A DNA stretch of 64,000 bases from Anticarsia gemmatalis (Eukaryota > Arthropoda > Insecta > Lepidoptera > Erebidae). The stretch is from positions 13,888,001 to 13,952,000 of the forward strand of contig NC_134745.1 in the NCBI RefSeq assembly GCF_050436995.1. The letters run 5' to 3'. Below, piece after piece: positions 23,499 through 37,200 of the stretch (position 1 is its first letter; each line of letters begins with the position of its first letter). The position numbers and the translations under genes are program-made. A model generated the notes under the pieces. It made no database searches and had not been told where the DNA came from. It saw nothing but the letters and a program-made list of their open reading frames with translations.

Positions 23499-23814
23499 TT
23501 TGATCAGACGTTACACGGGGACTTTGGCAAGGATAACAAATGGCTGCTCTACCATAGACTATAAAAAACCTGCCAGTTCGTGAGCCTGACGTTCTTAGTG
23601 TTGTGCTGTTTATCGATTATGCGTCTATAGCCCATAAACGGATGCAGTTAATGGTATTGCTAAATCGATTTGTTAGTGACTAATTCATCAAATACTTCAA
23701 ATTAGGTACCATGGAAAATGATAATTTATAAAAATGAAAAACAACTAAACTTCTATATTATCGTCTGTGTTTATTCTCTGAAGATAAAACAAGTACCACT
23801 TAACAAGATTTTAT

Positions 23815-24010
23815 TGATATGGTATAAAGTTTTTATAGCTACTCCACTCCAGTTAGTCATAGCGTGGTGTTATATAGCCTTCCTCAATAAAAGGACTATC
23901 CAACACAAAAATACATTTTCTATTCGTACAAGTAGTTCCCGTAATTTGCGCGTTCAAATAAACAAACTCCTAAGGTTTATGTTACCTACTAATATAGATC
24001 TACCTACTGA
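23815..24010 (+). repeat. Interspersed repeat, CTAGCTGACCC family (5'-truncated copy)
   Basis: Shares blocks with the copies at 51099-51355 and 56649-56892: GTTATATAGCCTTCCTC, GGACTATCCAACAC, AGTAGTTCCCGTAATTTGCG and CGTTCAAATAAACAAACTC. It is more diverged than those two. It lies just upstream of COX5A and overlaps a chance 110-codon ORF that should not be read as a gene. Confidence 0.7.
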
Positions 24011-24186
24011 ACAAAAATCTGTACGTAATAGACATTATTCAGGAGGTTAACACTAACGTTATAATATTAACTCTTATTGCAAGCATATTATTAATATGCG
24101 ATATCTAAACCTATGAGGATTTATAGGTAATTCTTGAAATATTTATTGGAGTTGAATGAAACAAGGAAATAACATGAGAAAGAAAA

Positions 24187-24192
24187 TTTATT
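24187..24192 (-). terminator. JMJD6: Candidate poly(A) signal of JMJD6
   Basis: AATAAA on the minus strand about 270 bases past the JMJD6 stop codon. Confidence 0.5.
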
Positions 24193-24463
24193 GTGTGCTT
24201 CTATATTTGCAGTATAATATTTTCTATTTACGTCAACATTTAAACTATGATTGTTTATGATAATACATTATTCATAAAGAATTGTGTTGTCAGTTAACAA
24301 AAGAAAAATATACCGTTTACTACGAAAACAACAAGTAAAAATTAGTTTATATTATGTCTAGTAATACAAAACAGGCTTACACTTATTGATATTTACTATT
24401 TGATAAAACCTCTTTAGTTGGTACTTATGATTTTCTAAGCAAGATATAAGGCGCTTTGGTCCT

Positions 24464-27437
24464 TTACATTTTTCTTCGTCTTTTCTTCTTGTGCGCGGTG
24501 ATGCTCTCCTGGCCACTGTCGTCCTCGGAGCTGTCTGATGAGCTGCTGTCACTATCACTACTAGAAGTACTACTATTAGATGAACTGTCTGAGGCCACAC
24601 CCGTGCCTTGACTTAAGTCCATGCTACTGGCAATTTTATATAAATCAGGTTCTTTGGTCTCCAATGTTTTAATCCATTTTTTGGAGAGTTTAGGGCGGCC
24701 GCGCACTGTCTTGTGCCACACGACCGGGAAATTGGTGCGGCTGCAGAAGTTTTGAGTGATGGCGACTGTTTCGTCTAGATTGAGAACGACGTGCCACCAG
24801 CCACCTGGTACGAACACAGTCTCGCCCGGCTTTTGGAGTATCTCCACCTGAAAATCATACAAATTAATTATTGTACAAAATGTTTAGTGTTACAACCTAG
24901 TAGTAATGTAATCTAAGTTCGCAATGCGAAGAGGGTGTCATTATTATGAGCTTGACATGTAATTTATACATACCGGTTTAAATTCTTTGGGCCAAGTTTC
25001 TTGTTGAGTCTTAGGATAAATAAGTGAAAACCATGTAATAGCTTCATCTCTTTGCTTCCCTCCCATTGCTCCAGTCACTTTGATCAACTCTCTAGGAGTC
25101 TGTGTTGGGAATAAACACCATCTCTTGTGACCAAACACCAGAGCATTCCAGGCACTTGTTCCTAGAGGATCTATATGAATGCCAGTGCCAGAACGCTGTG
25201 GTCCCATTACGAACCAGCGATATGGGGGTCGCCTCTCTTCTCCACAGTACTTGAACAAATCATCACGAAAATATTTAGGGATGTCATAATCTTCAAGAAT
25301 TTTCTTTCTTCTTAGATGCTCGCCAAAACTGCTATCAAAAATATAAAGCGGACTGTCGTCAGTCGTTGTCCTCATGTATTCTACGTAATACTTCATTTTC
25401 ATCTTAACACTGTAACCCTCATTGTCCTCGCCGCACTTAAACTTTTGGTTCCTATACTTTTTCGCTAGTCTATCTAAAGTCCACTTGTGGTTAGCCTTCC
25501 AGTTGGTCTGTACATTAGTTATAACTACAGGTTTGTATACTTTCTCATATTTCTCTATAAATTCAGCGGGTGACACCTCATTTTCACTTATTCTGTCTAC
25601 GTTGTCCTTACATTTCATGAATTCATCAAAGTTACCGGCATATTTTAAAGCTGTCCATTGGTACTTGTCTGCTAATTCTGAAAACATAAAAAGAAGTCCA
25701 TTAGATAATTGGTTCCAACACAATCTTTATCTAAATTATCTTGATTAGCTGCCCTAATCTGCTGCCAATGAAAATGATAAAGAGAATATTTTGATGTTAT
25801 TGTGTAGACATTTGAGTTAGAATCAAACATTTTAAGTTAGGTTTGTTAATGAATTTTACCAATCTTAAATAGTATGACATTACTTAATACGATATGACCA
25901 CATCAATAAACTATGAAAATACATCATGAATAAAGATTAAATAAATGACTATAATCTATTCATCTCTTGATAGGAAGGAATGAGTAGGAAAAATAAAATG
26001 ATTTCCTTTTATTTTACAAGAATAATCCAGCCAAAATATTTTAAATTTGAGCTTGTATTGAATAAAGTGGCCTCTGTATTATAACATGCAGTACTCAATT
26101 TCTGCTACAACTTATAAATTCGGACATAAAATTAATCTTTTTTAAGCCAGTAGCTGTCTCAATACTGGTCATAGGTCTCCACCTAAATAAAAGAGGGGTG
26201 AGGCCTTGAGACCATCATGCTAGCCAAATTTTATCTAGATTATGATAATGCCTTGTTATAAAAATAGAAATGAGGTTAATGAGTGAGAAATATTTGGAAA
26301 GGCATGTGTTCATTGTGTGAAAGATATATTTGATAGTACTGTTGATAGGAGTAATTATTACTCTTTGGAATATCAAACTTGGGCTAATACAATGTTGTAA
26401 TGAAAAGAGGATGCATTCTCTTTCTTGGATTCCTGCCTTTCTGAATAGTTAGAATGCAAAATCATTTATGTTTTTCATGCAGAATGTTTTTGCATTATAA
26501 GTTTTGATGTTGAAGTTATAAGAGCATTTGTCTGTTAAACTGTATTTTATGAGCTTAGGGCCCTAATTGCTTTCATGCGAAATAGCATAGAAGTTCATCA
26601 CTCTTAGGATTTTACCTACAGAGTTAGTGTTGATATAGGTCAGGTATAGTGTACCCTAGTCTAAGTTTAAATTGCAAAGAATGTGTTTATCTATCCTTGA
26701 AATTTAATTCATTCAGTCCTTATTGGCAAAGTTTACTAACACCTTGATAGCCACTTTGAATATTCTATTACATCTAATATAATATCTTTGCTTAATGCTC
26801 CCCAAATTTAGGATTGATTCAGTATCATGTCAACTTGTGTGAATAATATTTAAAAAGACCAAGTGTTTGGGCTTATATTGTCTACATCACAAGTTCTCTA
26901 ATTCTTGTACTTTCAGTTGAATATATTCAGTATCATTAAGTTTTTAATTGATGTAGTCGACTATATTTTCCGTAATAATCTATGTCTATGAACTATGAAC
27001 ATAGATAAATTAAACAATAGGTACTTAAGTGAAGTCATTCTATGACAGTCCTAAAGTCCGATAGTTACTTGACATAGTACCAGAAATCAAGAAGATGTAT
27101 GTGAGAAGTGTTAACTAAATAATTAACGATCAATGCTATTCATCTGGAGGCCGCCGTGAATAGTAAATGCCACGCTTTCGAAGATCATTCTAGAATACCA
27201 TAATTTACCATAAATACAACTGTATTGTGCTATTCACTATGTAAATTAACTCTCAAGGTTGGCGTAACACTTAAGAATTCTCATCCAAACATACAAAATA
27301 ATGAAAAAACGCTCATTGTCGAAAGTGTGCCAATTACCATCGAGGTTTGGTACCGTACACTCACCGGGTCTCGCTTTCCTTTTAACTTCCTTGATACGCT
27401 TTTTGGCTTTATGAGACAGTTTGTACTCACTGTCCAT
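24464..27437 (-). CDS. JMJD6: JMJD6, JmjC-domain arginine demethylase / lysyl hydroxylase
   Basis: Nuclear Fe(II)/2-oxoglutarate oxygenase. It hydroxylates lysines in splicing factors such as U2AF65, and arginine demethylation is also reported (family knowledge). Three exons on the minus strand: 27437-27365, 25677-24974 and 24847-24464, with phases agreeing, giving 386 residues. The first exon supplies MDSEYKLSHKAKKRIKEVKR, KARP and the first base of the next codon, so the junction reads ARPELADKYQW. The core includes KYRNQKFKCGEDNEGYSVKM, PPYRWFVMGPQRSGTGIHID with the metal ligands H and D, GHKRWCLFP, EILQKPGETVFVPGGWWHVV with the second histidine, and VVWHKTVRGRPKLS. The tail is a poly-Ser/Asp stretch followed by KKKRRRKM, matching the poly-Ser region and basic signals of the family. 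All catalytic residues I can check are present. It is divergent from the kinesin-13 gene. The 1.7 kb first intron holds only a weak repeat relic near 26150-26220. Confidence 0.97.
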
Positions 27438-28214
27438 TCTCTGTCTATTAAAAATATTAAATCCGAAATATTTAGATAATACGATACCTATTATAAATTA
27501 TTAAATTGACTAATGAACGATAAAATAGCGAAGATTGACAGACAAATTGGTTGACATTATCGTTCAGCCTTGCTCAGTTGTCTATGGATCGTAGTGATGC
27601 TCAATCGATATACTAAGTGGATACACCTGAAATAGGTACCTTGATTGTGTATTGTTGTAAAAAAATACGCAAAATTAACATAAACAATGCATCTCTGGGC
27701 AAGTTATTAATAATTGAAACTGTTATGATTTTTACAAGTTCACAAAACAATAGTTACAATATTTTTGAGATACATATTGCTAATGTTGCATAGGAAAAAA
27801 AAGTAAATAACTTTTGAATGTTTTTCGCAGCTGGCAATAAAACATTTTCGTTTCGACGCATTGGCAGACTGATAATTTTAGAATTTCGCGTTTATAACCG
27901 AAATAATTTGAACATTTCTGGTTTTTTCAGTTTTTATTTACTTTTACAAATACAATTTTCAAATCAATCGCGTTTCCTTAAAAACTTATTATTTAAAGTG
28001 ATTGATTTGACTCTTGTAGTGAAACAAATTTCAAACGTTCCAGTCTGAAGTGTGTAGCTAGCTCGATATAACTGTCAATCTGGGTGTAGAAATTTATTTT
28101 GTAATTTTCACCGGTTCTCATGTGTAATTTCTCAATGTGTTAGACTATTTTTGAACAAAGGTTCCTTGAGAAATAATGTTCTATAGTGTATGTGGTGCTT
28201 AAAATTGTGCGAAA
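27438..28214. promoter_or_regulatory. Divergent promoter region between JMJD6 and kinesin-13
   Basis: 777 bases between the two start codons, containing both 5'UTRs. It is AT-rich with no clear TATA pair, and no other gene is seen. Shared control is possible from the arrangement alone. Confidence 0.5.
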
Positions 28215-31200
28215 ATGGATGACGGTTCAATAAAGATTCAATCGGGAATCAACATCAACATAAAAAGAACAGATGGTAAGTGGTAACGTACCTGAAAAAT
28301 CTACATTTGGCGTGTATTTTCACTTATTTTGTCGGTTGATGTGTGTTTGTCGGTGGCGCATAATGCTGCGGTCGATGACTTGAGGGCCCATATGATTCAC
28401 TTGGAGTGGTCGTGAACTGCTTCGAGCTGTAGGCATTTACATTGGAGCGATTCAGTGTATCCGTTAGCCAATTATCAGATACAATATCACTCTAGAAAGT
28501 GAAAACGTAACATTGGTATAACAACCTATAATCGTTCTTAGAACATAAGTTGTTGAAGTAATTTGTCTCAGGATTTCACTGTGCTTTGCTTGTTCTAATA
28601 AGAGTATAAGTTTTATTAGAACAATAGGAACTTTCCCTTGCTTCAGTAGTTTAACTGATATTTTGTTCTGACTTATATGACCTCTTGTTATCAGGTATTA
28701 TAAGTTTTGCAGTTGTTTGTTAGCTTAATAACAATTTTATTCATCCTTCAATTTGAATGTCTTGCCTAAACCAGTGATTTTTGTTATGTAAAAGTTTGTT
28801 CACAGTGGTTATCTTGTTGGTTTCCATGGTTTCTGCACTACATACCACAAACTTAGTTCTCATTTTTGTATGATTTCTTAGTAATTTATGAGTAAACAGT
28901 TTATTTATTCATATTTTCTACAATTTCCTCATAAACCTGCCAGTCCTTTTTAATTGTTATAGTGAGACCAAAAAGTTCTAATTTATTTATCTAAAAAAAA
29001 TATGTTCTAAGTTTGTTGAATCCCACTTCCAATCCCAATTACATACTTTATTTTGAGTATTACAGTATTATCTTGATGATTCAAATTTATTTATTTATTA
29101 GTCATAAGTGCCAGATATTATTTCTTAGTATACTCATACATTCTCTTTTAAAAATGCCTAAAGTTGTCTCCAAAGTTAATTTTAAAAACCTACACAGAAA
29201 AGAAAAACTGGGGGATATATCAATGAGTATTTAAAAGTTAATAATTTATTTTTCAACGGAACACAGATCTTCTCGTATGACACAGAAATTATTCCATTCA
29301 TAAGTTTGTTTATGAGTCAAAAAGGGAAATTTTATATGGGAAATTTTGCATTTATATCCCATCTAAAGTATGAGCCAATTGCTACCAAGTTCTGTATCGG
29401 GCCAGAGAACTCTTCAGTAACATATTAAATTAAAATCAAAATATAAGATTTGTATATTGAACAGATGATTTTATAACTGTGTAATTTGTTCTGTGTTTGT
29501 TTGCTATGAATAACTGTTAATTTTAGGTACATGTATTGCCATTATTATTTTTGACTCATAAGATAGAATGGTCTGGTACATTCTATAAGAATATTTTTTG
29601 ATTGAATTCCTTATTTAGCTATCTTTTAGGTATTTATTTTTTCATTTACCTATATCTTTATTTATTATCATCTGTTACTTATAAATATTTTAGTCAGGAT
29701 ATCCTTTTGTAGACCCTTAAAAAAATTAAGTGTGTTAAATTAAACTTTTCATTTATAGTTTTCTGCTATAAACTTTTGTAAAGTATTTAAGAAAGGCAGT
29801 GTAGTTGGGGAGTTGTTTTAAATACAATGATGGCGTTGGGGCGGCGACTATGCGGCCTTGCGGCGCACCGCCATATACGGCACGACCGGCGCACGCGCCG
29901 ACCACCGCGCGACACCGCCACGCGTATAACTCGATAATTACTTATTGTGGCGAATTTAATTTTTCAATTTACTCCTAAAATAGATAATATTTGCTTAATG
30001 TGGGTCATATAAGATCGCATCTTCTCACAGGGGCACGCAGAGACTAGAGAACGCCTCTTGGTACGATCCTTACGAACTTCCCCTGACTTATTTACATCCA
30101 TATGTTTCGTCATAGGTATTTGTTTTTTAAGTTTTATAGTAATTAATGAGTATTATTATTATGAAGCCAAAAATATTTTTTTTTCTGAGTCACACACTCT
30201 ATTGAAGTATTAGGGTATCAATGTCACTTATTTGGTTGATAACGGACTTCTCACGACCAACCTAAAGACAACGGAATTTAAAGACACCTTTTCTTTTGCC
30301 CATAAGTCTTCATTTTATTATCATGAGAAGTGTCATAGGTTATATTTATTCTATCGGACTGTCTCTTAAAGCATCTAATTTATAATAATACTAGCTGACC
30401 CGCGCAACTTTGTTTGCGTGTATCCCGCTACTTCGACAAATACAGTCAACGCACCAACACATATTGGATACTAATTTTCAATTCACAATAACTTCTCTTT
30501 CCCTTAACCGCGTTTAAAATATTAAATTTTTTTGGTTTCTGTGACTCTTCTTTGATCGCCCCCCCTATCAGTTTTTGGAAAAAATATTTAAGTAATGTAC
30601 AGATTTTTTTTGTCTTATATGTATAGATCAAAGTCGCCGGCCGATCACGGTATCACGGTACGGGCCGGTCGATCGCGGCCGGCCCGTACCGTGCCGCAAT
30701 ACTAATATCATGATATCTCCTAAACTATATGTCTAAATAACACACTGTAAACTGCAAAAATAATCTAAATTAAATGCTCGTGATGATGAATTTACTTATT
30801 TTGATAAGGATATATGTATTATTGGTTATATCACCAGTTAAACATCACCCAACGAATTAAATGTTTTTTTAATACAGAAAAGTAGTTTTTGTGACTTAAA
30901 TAAAAAAGCTGGATATATGTCATTGCGGACTTTTTTGTAGAACTAATAAAGACCAATGTTTTTGCTATACATTGTTCTTACTTGTATCCAACGGTATAAG
31001 CGGCGCACGCACAAATGCAATCTTCAATTAGATTTTTTTTCTGACTTCTTGGACATAAATCGCTATAACTCAGCTAATATAGTTTTAATGTATTTCAATT
31101 ATATATAAAAACCTGTCGGAGAAAATACTCTTTCTATTAGTGAAAACCGCATCAAAATCCGTTGCGTAGTTTTAAAGTTTTATGCATACGAAGGGACTAC

Positions 31201-34200
31201 AGACAAAATGGGCGACTTTGTTTTATACTATGTAGTGATGTAGGTCGAACAAACGTTGTTATTCAGTGACCAATTCCTAGTGTGGGTGTTGGCGCCAATC
31301 GCAGTTACCTCGACTCTTCCATTTTGGTTTAAATACGATTTATATCTTTGATTCTTGTCTTTGACTAGGAAATTTGCGGCTTTCAATAGATTGTTGAATT
31401 CTGTGGAAATCTACCGTACACACGTTATACAATATCCTAATGTACTAGGTTTTTTCTATATTGATATAGATATCTTCATTAAACTCTAAAGAAAGTTTCG
31501 TATCATTTAACCAGATTTTGAAACAAAAAAAATATCATTTAACTTCCTTTATTATAGACCCGTGTTGTCTAAATATTGTTTAAAAAAATTAGGGAAAATA
31601 GCAAAAAGACTTATTTTCCTCCAGGTTCAGTAGATTTGCACAAAAATTTCATTTCCTGTTTAATTTAGCGATAAGTCGATATCCCGCCATGACATGGCTG
31701 TCCGAATGCGGCGAGCGTGCTGCATGCGGCACAGGAAACCATCAATACAGCCAGTGCCACGCATGGCAATAAATAGACAAGGTTACGAGTTACGGACAGA
31801 TAGTTCAAAGATGATTTCTGAACGTATTGTTGTTTCAGAACGTTTTTGAAAGGGCCTTGTTTTTCATCTTCTTAAAATAAATAATCATAACGGTCTGCTG
31901 AAGATGAAAAAGTAACGTCGAGCCATTATGACGAGATAAAGTTGCAGAGGAATTAACTTCTAATATATTTTTTAGTTCAGAGATTATCAGTTTTCATCTT
32001 TAAGTGTAATATTGAACGAACGACTAACCAGTCTAGGCTTTGATTGAGTAATAAAATGTTTTTAACTTTCGCATTTAACTATTACGTAAATTTTCAGTAA
32101 CTTTCAGCTGAAAGCAAAAGCAGGCCGTTTCGCCGATTGGCTATTTTGGGGAAATAATGCTGTTAAAATTTTAATACGCGGGTCGGCAATCGTTTGGCTT
32201 TTGCACATGTTCGTGCGAGCACGCTTCCTGGTCGAGCGTCGCCCACTCCGCTGTACAAGGTTACGCCATCGATCTGAGGGCCCCTAGTTCTGTTTATGGT
32301 CGATCTGAACGTCTGGTTATAGTTATTTTTTATTTTTATAAAAGGAAATACGACAGATGAAAGAGAGAATTAAAAAAGACAGCAAAACGGCTCCATTTTA
32401 TACTAGCCGTCACTGACTGTCTTTCTTTCAATTGCACATTCCTTATTTTACAAACCAAATAAGAAATTAAAATTAAAAGTCAACAGAGACAATAGAAAAT
32501 GTTCGAGTTAATTAATATGCTTCTTCTTTATTAGGAGTTCAATCTCGTACAAGAAAACAGCTAACCGTTCACTGTGTAAATTACTTCGTTTAATGAAAGC
32601 CTTCATTTCTCTCTTTAAACATTCATTCAAGACTGTTCTTTGCCTATGCCCTTTCTATAACATCAAAGAAGAAAGCTACTGCCTTTTGACTTTAGAAAAA
32701 AAATATTGGTCCTAACGAATTCAAAATCAGAATAGAAAAAAAAGTATTATGGCCAGTTCAGGCGATTCTATACTTAACTTATTTTTATCGATTTAAAGTT
32801 TGACTTTGCGAGTAAAAATTAATTCGTTATGACGGAATTTTATGAACATATCTGCAGATACAAAATAACCTATCAAGGTCTGTGCATGGTACGCGTGGCG
32901 CAAACAAGTGGTGACTCACTGTGAACGGCTTCCCTCGCTCAGCGCTGACCGACATACGAAATAAGAAACTCGACGTAACAGTACTGTGGACGTTTTTTGT
33001 ACATACTGATTGATATTATAAAGCAATTTGAACTTGTATGTACTAAAGATCATTTTTGTCTTATAAGAGACTATTTCTTTGCCCCTTATTTGGTTACTTT
33101 ACAGTGGCGGTTTATTTCCTATCGGAGTTAATGAAACTTGAAAGCTGTTAAGTGTACAAATAAATGCATCAACGTCTAAATACTTTATATGACTTTTAAG
33201 TACAATCATCGCACAAAATGCAATAAAGTCGGAATTTACTGCAAAATAAACTTCAACAATGATATTAACACTTAGAAATAAATGTTGAGAAAACAGTGTT
33301 TATTATATCAAGCCGTGACTGTAACACAATTTATAACGGTTACGATCCTTACTAAATCTAGGTTTATTTTGAGATGAAGTTTATTATACAATGTATAGAT
33401 GTGTCTCGGAATTGAACTCGCAATCATTTAATCCGGTTGCCGTGGATCAAGTAATGTCAAGACTCTCCTAAAACGTGGCTAATTCTTTTTGTATATGATA
33501 TACCTACTTACAAAAAGAATTATTAAAATCGGTCTAGTAATTCCTTAGATTAACGTGTTCAAATAAACAAAGAAACTCTTCAGCTTTGTAGTAAAAGATT
33601 TAGATGACGTTCCACTTTATCGTGACTCATCTAAAGTTAGGCATCAAAAGAGAGTCTTTCTCTACACGTGCCAGTTTTTGTAGCAATTGCGGAAGCGAAT
33701 AGGCGTAAATACTATGTCGTATATAAGTCGTATTACTGGTATTATTCACTTGAAGTAATAAATGTTATTGTAGACGTGGTACGTTACGTGTGGGTGTTAG
33801 TTTTGTAGTATTGTCTTATTATACTGAGTGCACGCTATTCAATCTGACTTTACGAATAATATTTTATGTTAGGTGACATGTTTTGACTGAGAACTGAAGG
33901 TGCAAAGATTTAACACGGTTCTATTGTAATCGATTACAGCCTACGAGTGGACGACGCACGGATTACTTTGTTTATAAATCAATATTGCTCAAATAGGTAT
34001 AATAAAATTTAAAGAATATTGACATCGAGGCAATGCATTTCAATGCAAGTACCTAGTAAAGGAACGAAATAATAAGACAGAGTCAGAACACTATTTATAT
34101 TCTTTTTTAGGATGTTGACTGCTGAATTTTAACATTTGTTCCGTGTGTATAAATTCAATATTAGTTTTAATAGATTAAACGATCTTACACGTGTCTGCAT

Positions 34201-37200
34201 CGTAAAATTATCATACTTCCCCCATGAATATAAGACTAGATTGCTAATGAAGTCTGGAAGATCGCAATTTGCAATAACGCCGGTTTTCTAAGAACTTATC
34301 TAGACGTGTAACTACGTAACCAATCAGGAAAACATAGATTTTATAATAACAAAGAAATTCCAAGGCGTTCAAGTTTCCTCGTATATCATAAACTAGTTGG
34401 TTCAGTAATATTACGTACGTTGCGTGGGCGATATTGTCCTGCGCTCGCTCTAATTAGAAGGCTCGTGGCGAAACGATACCGACCAACGGATTACGCACGC
34501 TAATTCACGAATTTTGTTTACTTGTAGTGCCCTCATTTCGCACCAAAAGCTTTAGCTAGACAGGTTTAACTATACGAATAGGGAAATTAATATCCAGTCT
34601 TTCATTTCATGATTGACGTTGTATTTCATTCGAATGATAAATTAGGTCAGTATCAATCCATTTCGATCGTTGCCATTTTGCCAAGTGTATAGTTGAAATC
34701 AGATTTTTAATAATAAGCTGTCCTACAGTCTTATTTACTTGCCCATATTTTCACCATGATATGGTTTCGTTTACTACGATCTAGGGAAAGTTTCTGCAGC
34801 AATATTAGGCGATATTATCCCGTCTCATAAACACCCAATTTATATGTGGACCCGCATACTCAGTGACAACTCAATTATAATCCGGAACTTGTTTATCTAC
34901 CAAAATGTTTGCTAAGATTTCCTACTTAAAGTTTCACTAGATATCTCAACAATAAAATGCACGCTTCACGGATCGACTAATTGCGTTTCGTTCCGTTAAT
35001 AAATTGCAGTATTGATTAAAATCCCACTTTCGATTTTACATCTGATGTCATTAGTTGTTCGTGTAGGTGTTGCTACTATTGTAGGAGCTAATAAACATAT
35101 GACTTTTTATCGAGTCTCAGGCGTTGTCCTAGTAGCCTAGAGAGTTGCAATAAACAATTCGCCAAAAGCTTTCAGAATCCCACACGACAAACCGGATTTT
35201 AGGAAGACTAAATTTATTGCCGATATAACGAATCTTAGATCTTAATTTAGCATCCAACTTAATTAAACGATATCTAATTAAGTAAAAGATAGAGAGCGAG
35301 AATAATGTCTACCTTTAAAACTAATTTTGTTAGAAAGTAACACAGTATTTCTAATCGATAATCAATCTGGTGGGTGGTAATTCAGGACGAGGTCCGTTTT
35401 AGGTCAAAAGAACTAGAAATAAAGCCAGTTTTGTTCATTGTACGAAGAACTCAAGTAAAACTAGATCGACAAACATTTGTTCACTTTGTCGGTAAAGCTT
35501 TTGTAAATATTTGTACGACGAAGTGCTTGATTTTACGAATGTAGAGAAACTAAAACCAGTGTTTTCATTATTTATTGAGTGTTGTGATTGTATAGAAATT
35601 GAATGATGATGGAATAAAATTGTGGTTTAGAACCAAGAAAGTAGAAATAAGATGTTGCTTTATTGAGTAACGGGTGTATGAAAAACGAATATGATTTATG
35701 GCATAGCTAGAAATCTTGAAAGAAGTATAGGCATAAGTTTAGCCAGTATATTATGTAGAAGACCTAATAGTTTCTGCCAATATTCAAAGTGAAACAAACT
35801 ACTGATGTGATTAATGTCGCTCTTTAGAACTGTCTGAGCTAACTTTCAAAAGCGTCTGAACTATTTGACCAACTAATCGATCTTTGAAACTTTCCTGAGT
35901 GCTTGCTAAGAGCCTAGACTATTGGTATTTTGGTCGCGTTGGACTAAAAGTAACTTTCTGTTTAAGTAGTTGACTTGTGGTTTGGAATTTATGCCTTTCT
36001 GTGTAGATTTATCGTCAGAAATACGTTGGTAATGTGACCGGTATATGGTAATACACTCGTCTCTTGTTATATGGGACTAACATAGTAAATGACTGAGAAC
36101 ATTTGAGACCTCTACGTACATTTTCAGGTTTAATAGTCGTGACATGATTAAAAAAAACAATAAAATACCACAACAATAAAGGAAATTAAAGGACCGATCG
36201 CATTTCAATAGTCTGTATATACAAAGAGATTCTTGGACCTAACAAAAAGATGCGCTTATTTCATTATTCGTTGGTAACTTTCTCTCAAGACTGCTTGTAT
36301 TATTATATTAAAATAAAAAATACGGAACACGTAGAGCGGTTTTGCGGTAATAAGTCGGTATTTTATTAGATCTGCGGCTGTTCTCTTATTGTGCCTTGCG
36401 GCTTTCTTCCGACATCATCTGGTATTTGATATCTAGTTTCTATAACATCGCTTTTTTAAAGCCGCGAAGCTACTTATATCTAGCCTATTTGGTTATCATT
36501 TCCTTGGAACTTTAGATTCCCAAACTTTATTTCAGAAAAACGTATCGAATTATGCACTATGCAACTAATGTATAGTTAAAGATACTACTGTTTACAAACT
36601 TGAGATTATAGTGACATAATATCGACTACACCATTAGCACTGCAGATATCCATAATTCTGCTAAACTTCCACATTCGTTCAAGGAAACACGTTTGGGACT
36701 CATCCAAGTTTTCCTGACAATTGAAACAATTGTAGATATTTCGACTGTATAGGTTATTTTCTTAAGCATTCGATGGCCATTTCAAGAGTTAACCTTCGAC
36801 TCCCACGTGCACCGTTATTGGATGCTTGTGGCCATTGAAGAGCAGTACTTAGCCATTGCTTTGTCAATATGGTCCCTAGTTTTGGGATCTTTCGAGTGGT
36901 ATATCAACTTTTTATCAATTTCTTACTCTTTATATGCAATTTTGGTAAGAATTTCTTTATAAGTAGTATTTTAATTGGTCACTTTCTCACGGCTGGACAC
37001 GAATATTTTTGCTAAACGCACCTACTTATCTTGCTTGAAGTTATCGTCGAAAAACTCTTAGCTTTGTAGATTTCTTCACGATTATTTCTGTTTTAGTTAC
37101 GACAAATTCTTAAATTTGTAAGGAGTTCCTCCCAATCTCTCGAATTGTAAAAGGTATGTGCTATATGAATCGTAACTGACCTACAAGGTCGAAGACAGAT

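Noticed and set aside
23718..24050. 110-codon plus-strand ORF
   Set aside because: Overlaps a diverged copy of the CTAGCTGACCC interspersed repeat. Composition is that of random AT-rich DNA.
25422..25748. 108-codon plus-strand ORF
   Set aside because: Antisense shadow of JMJD6 exon 2.
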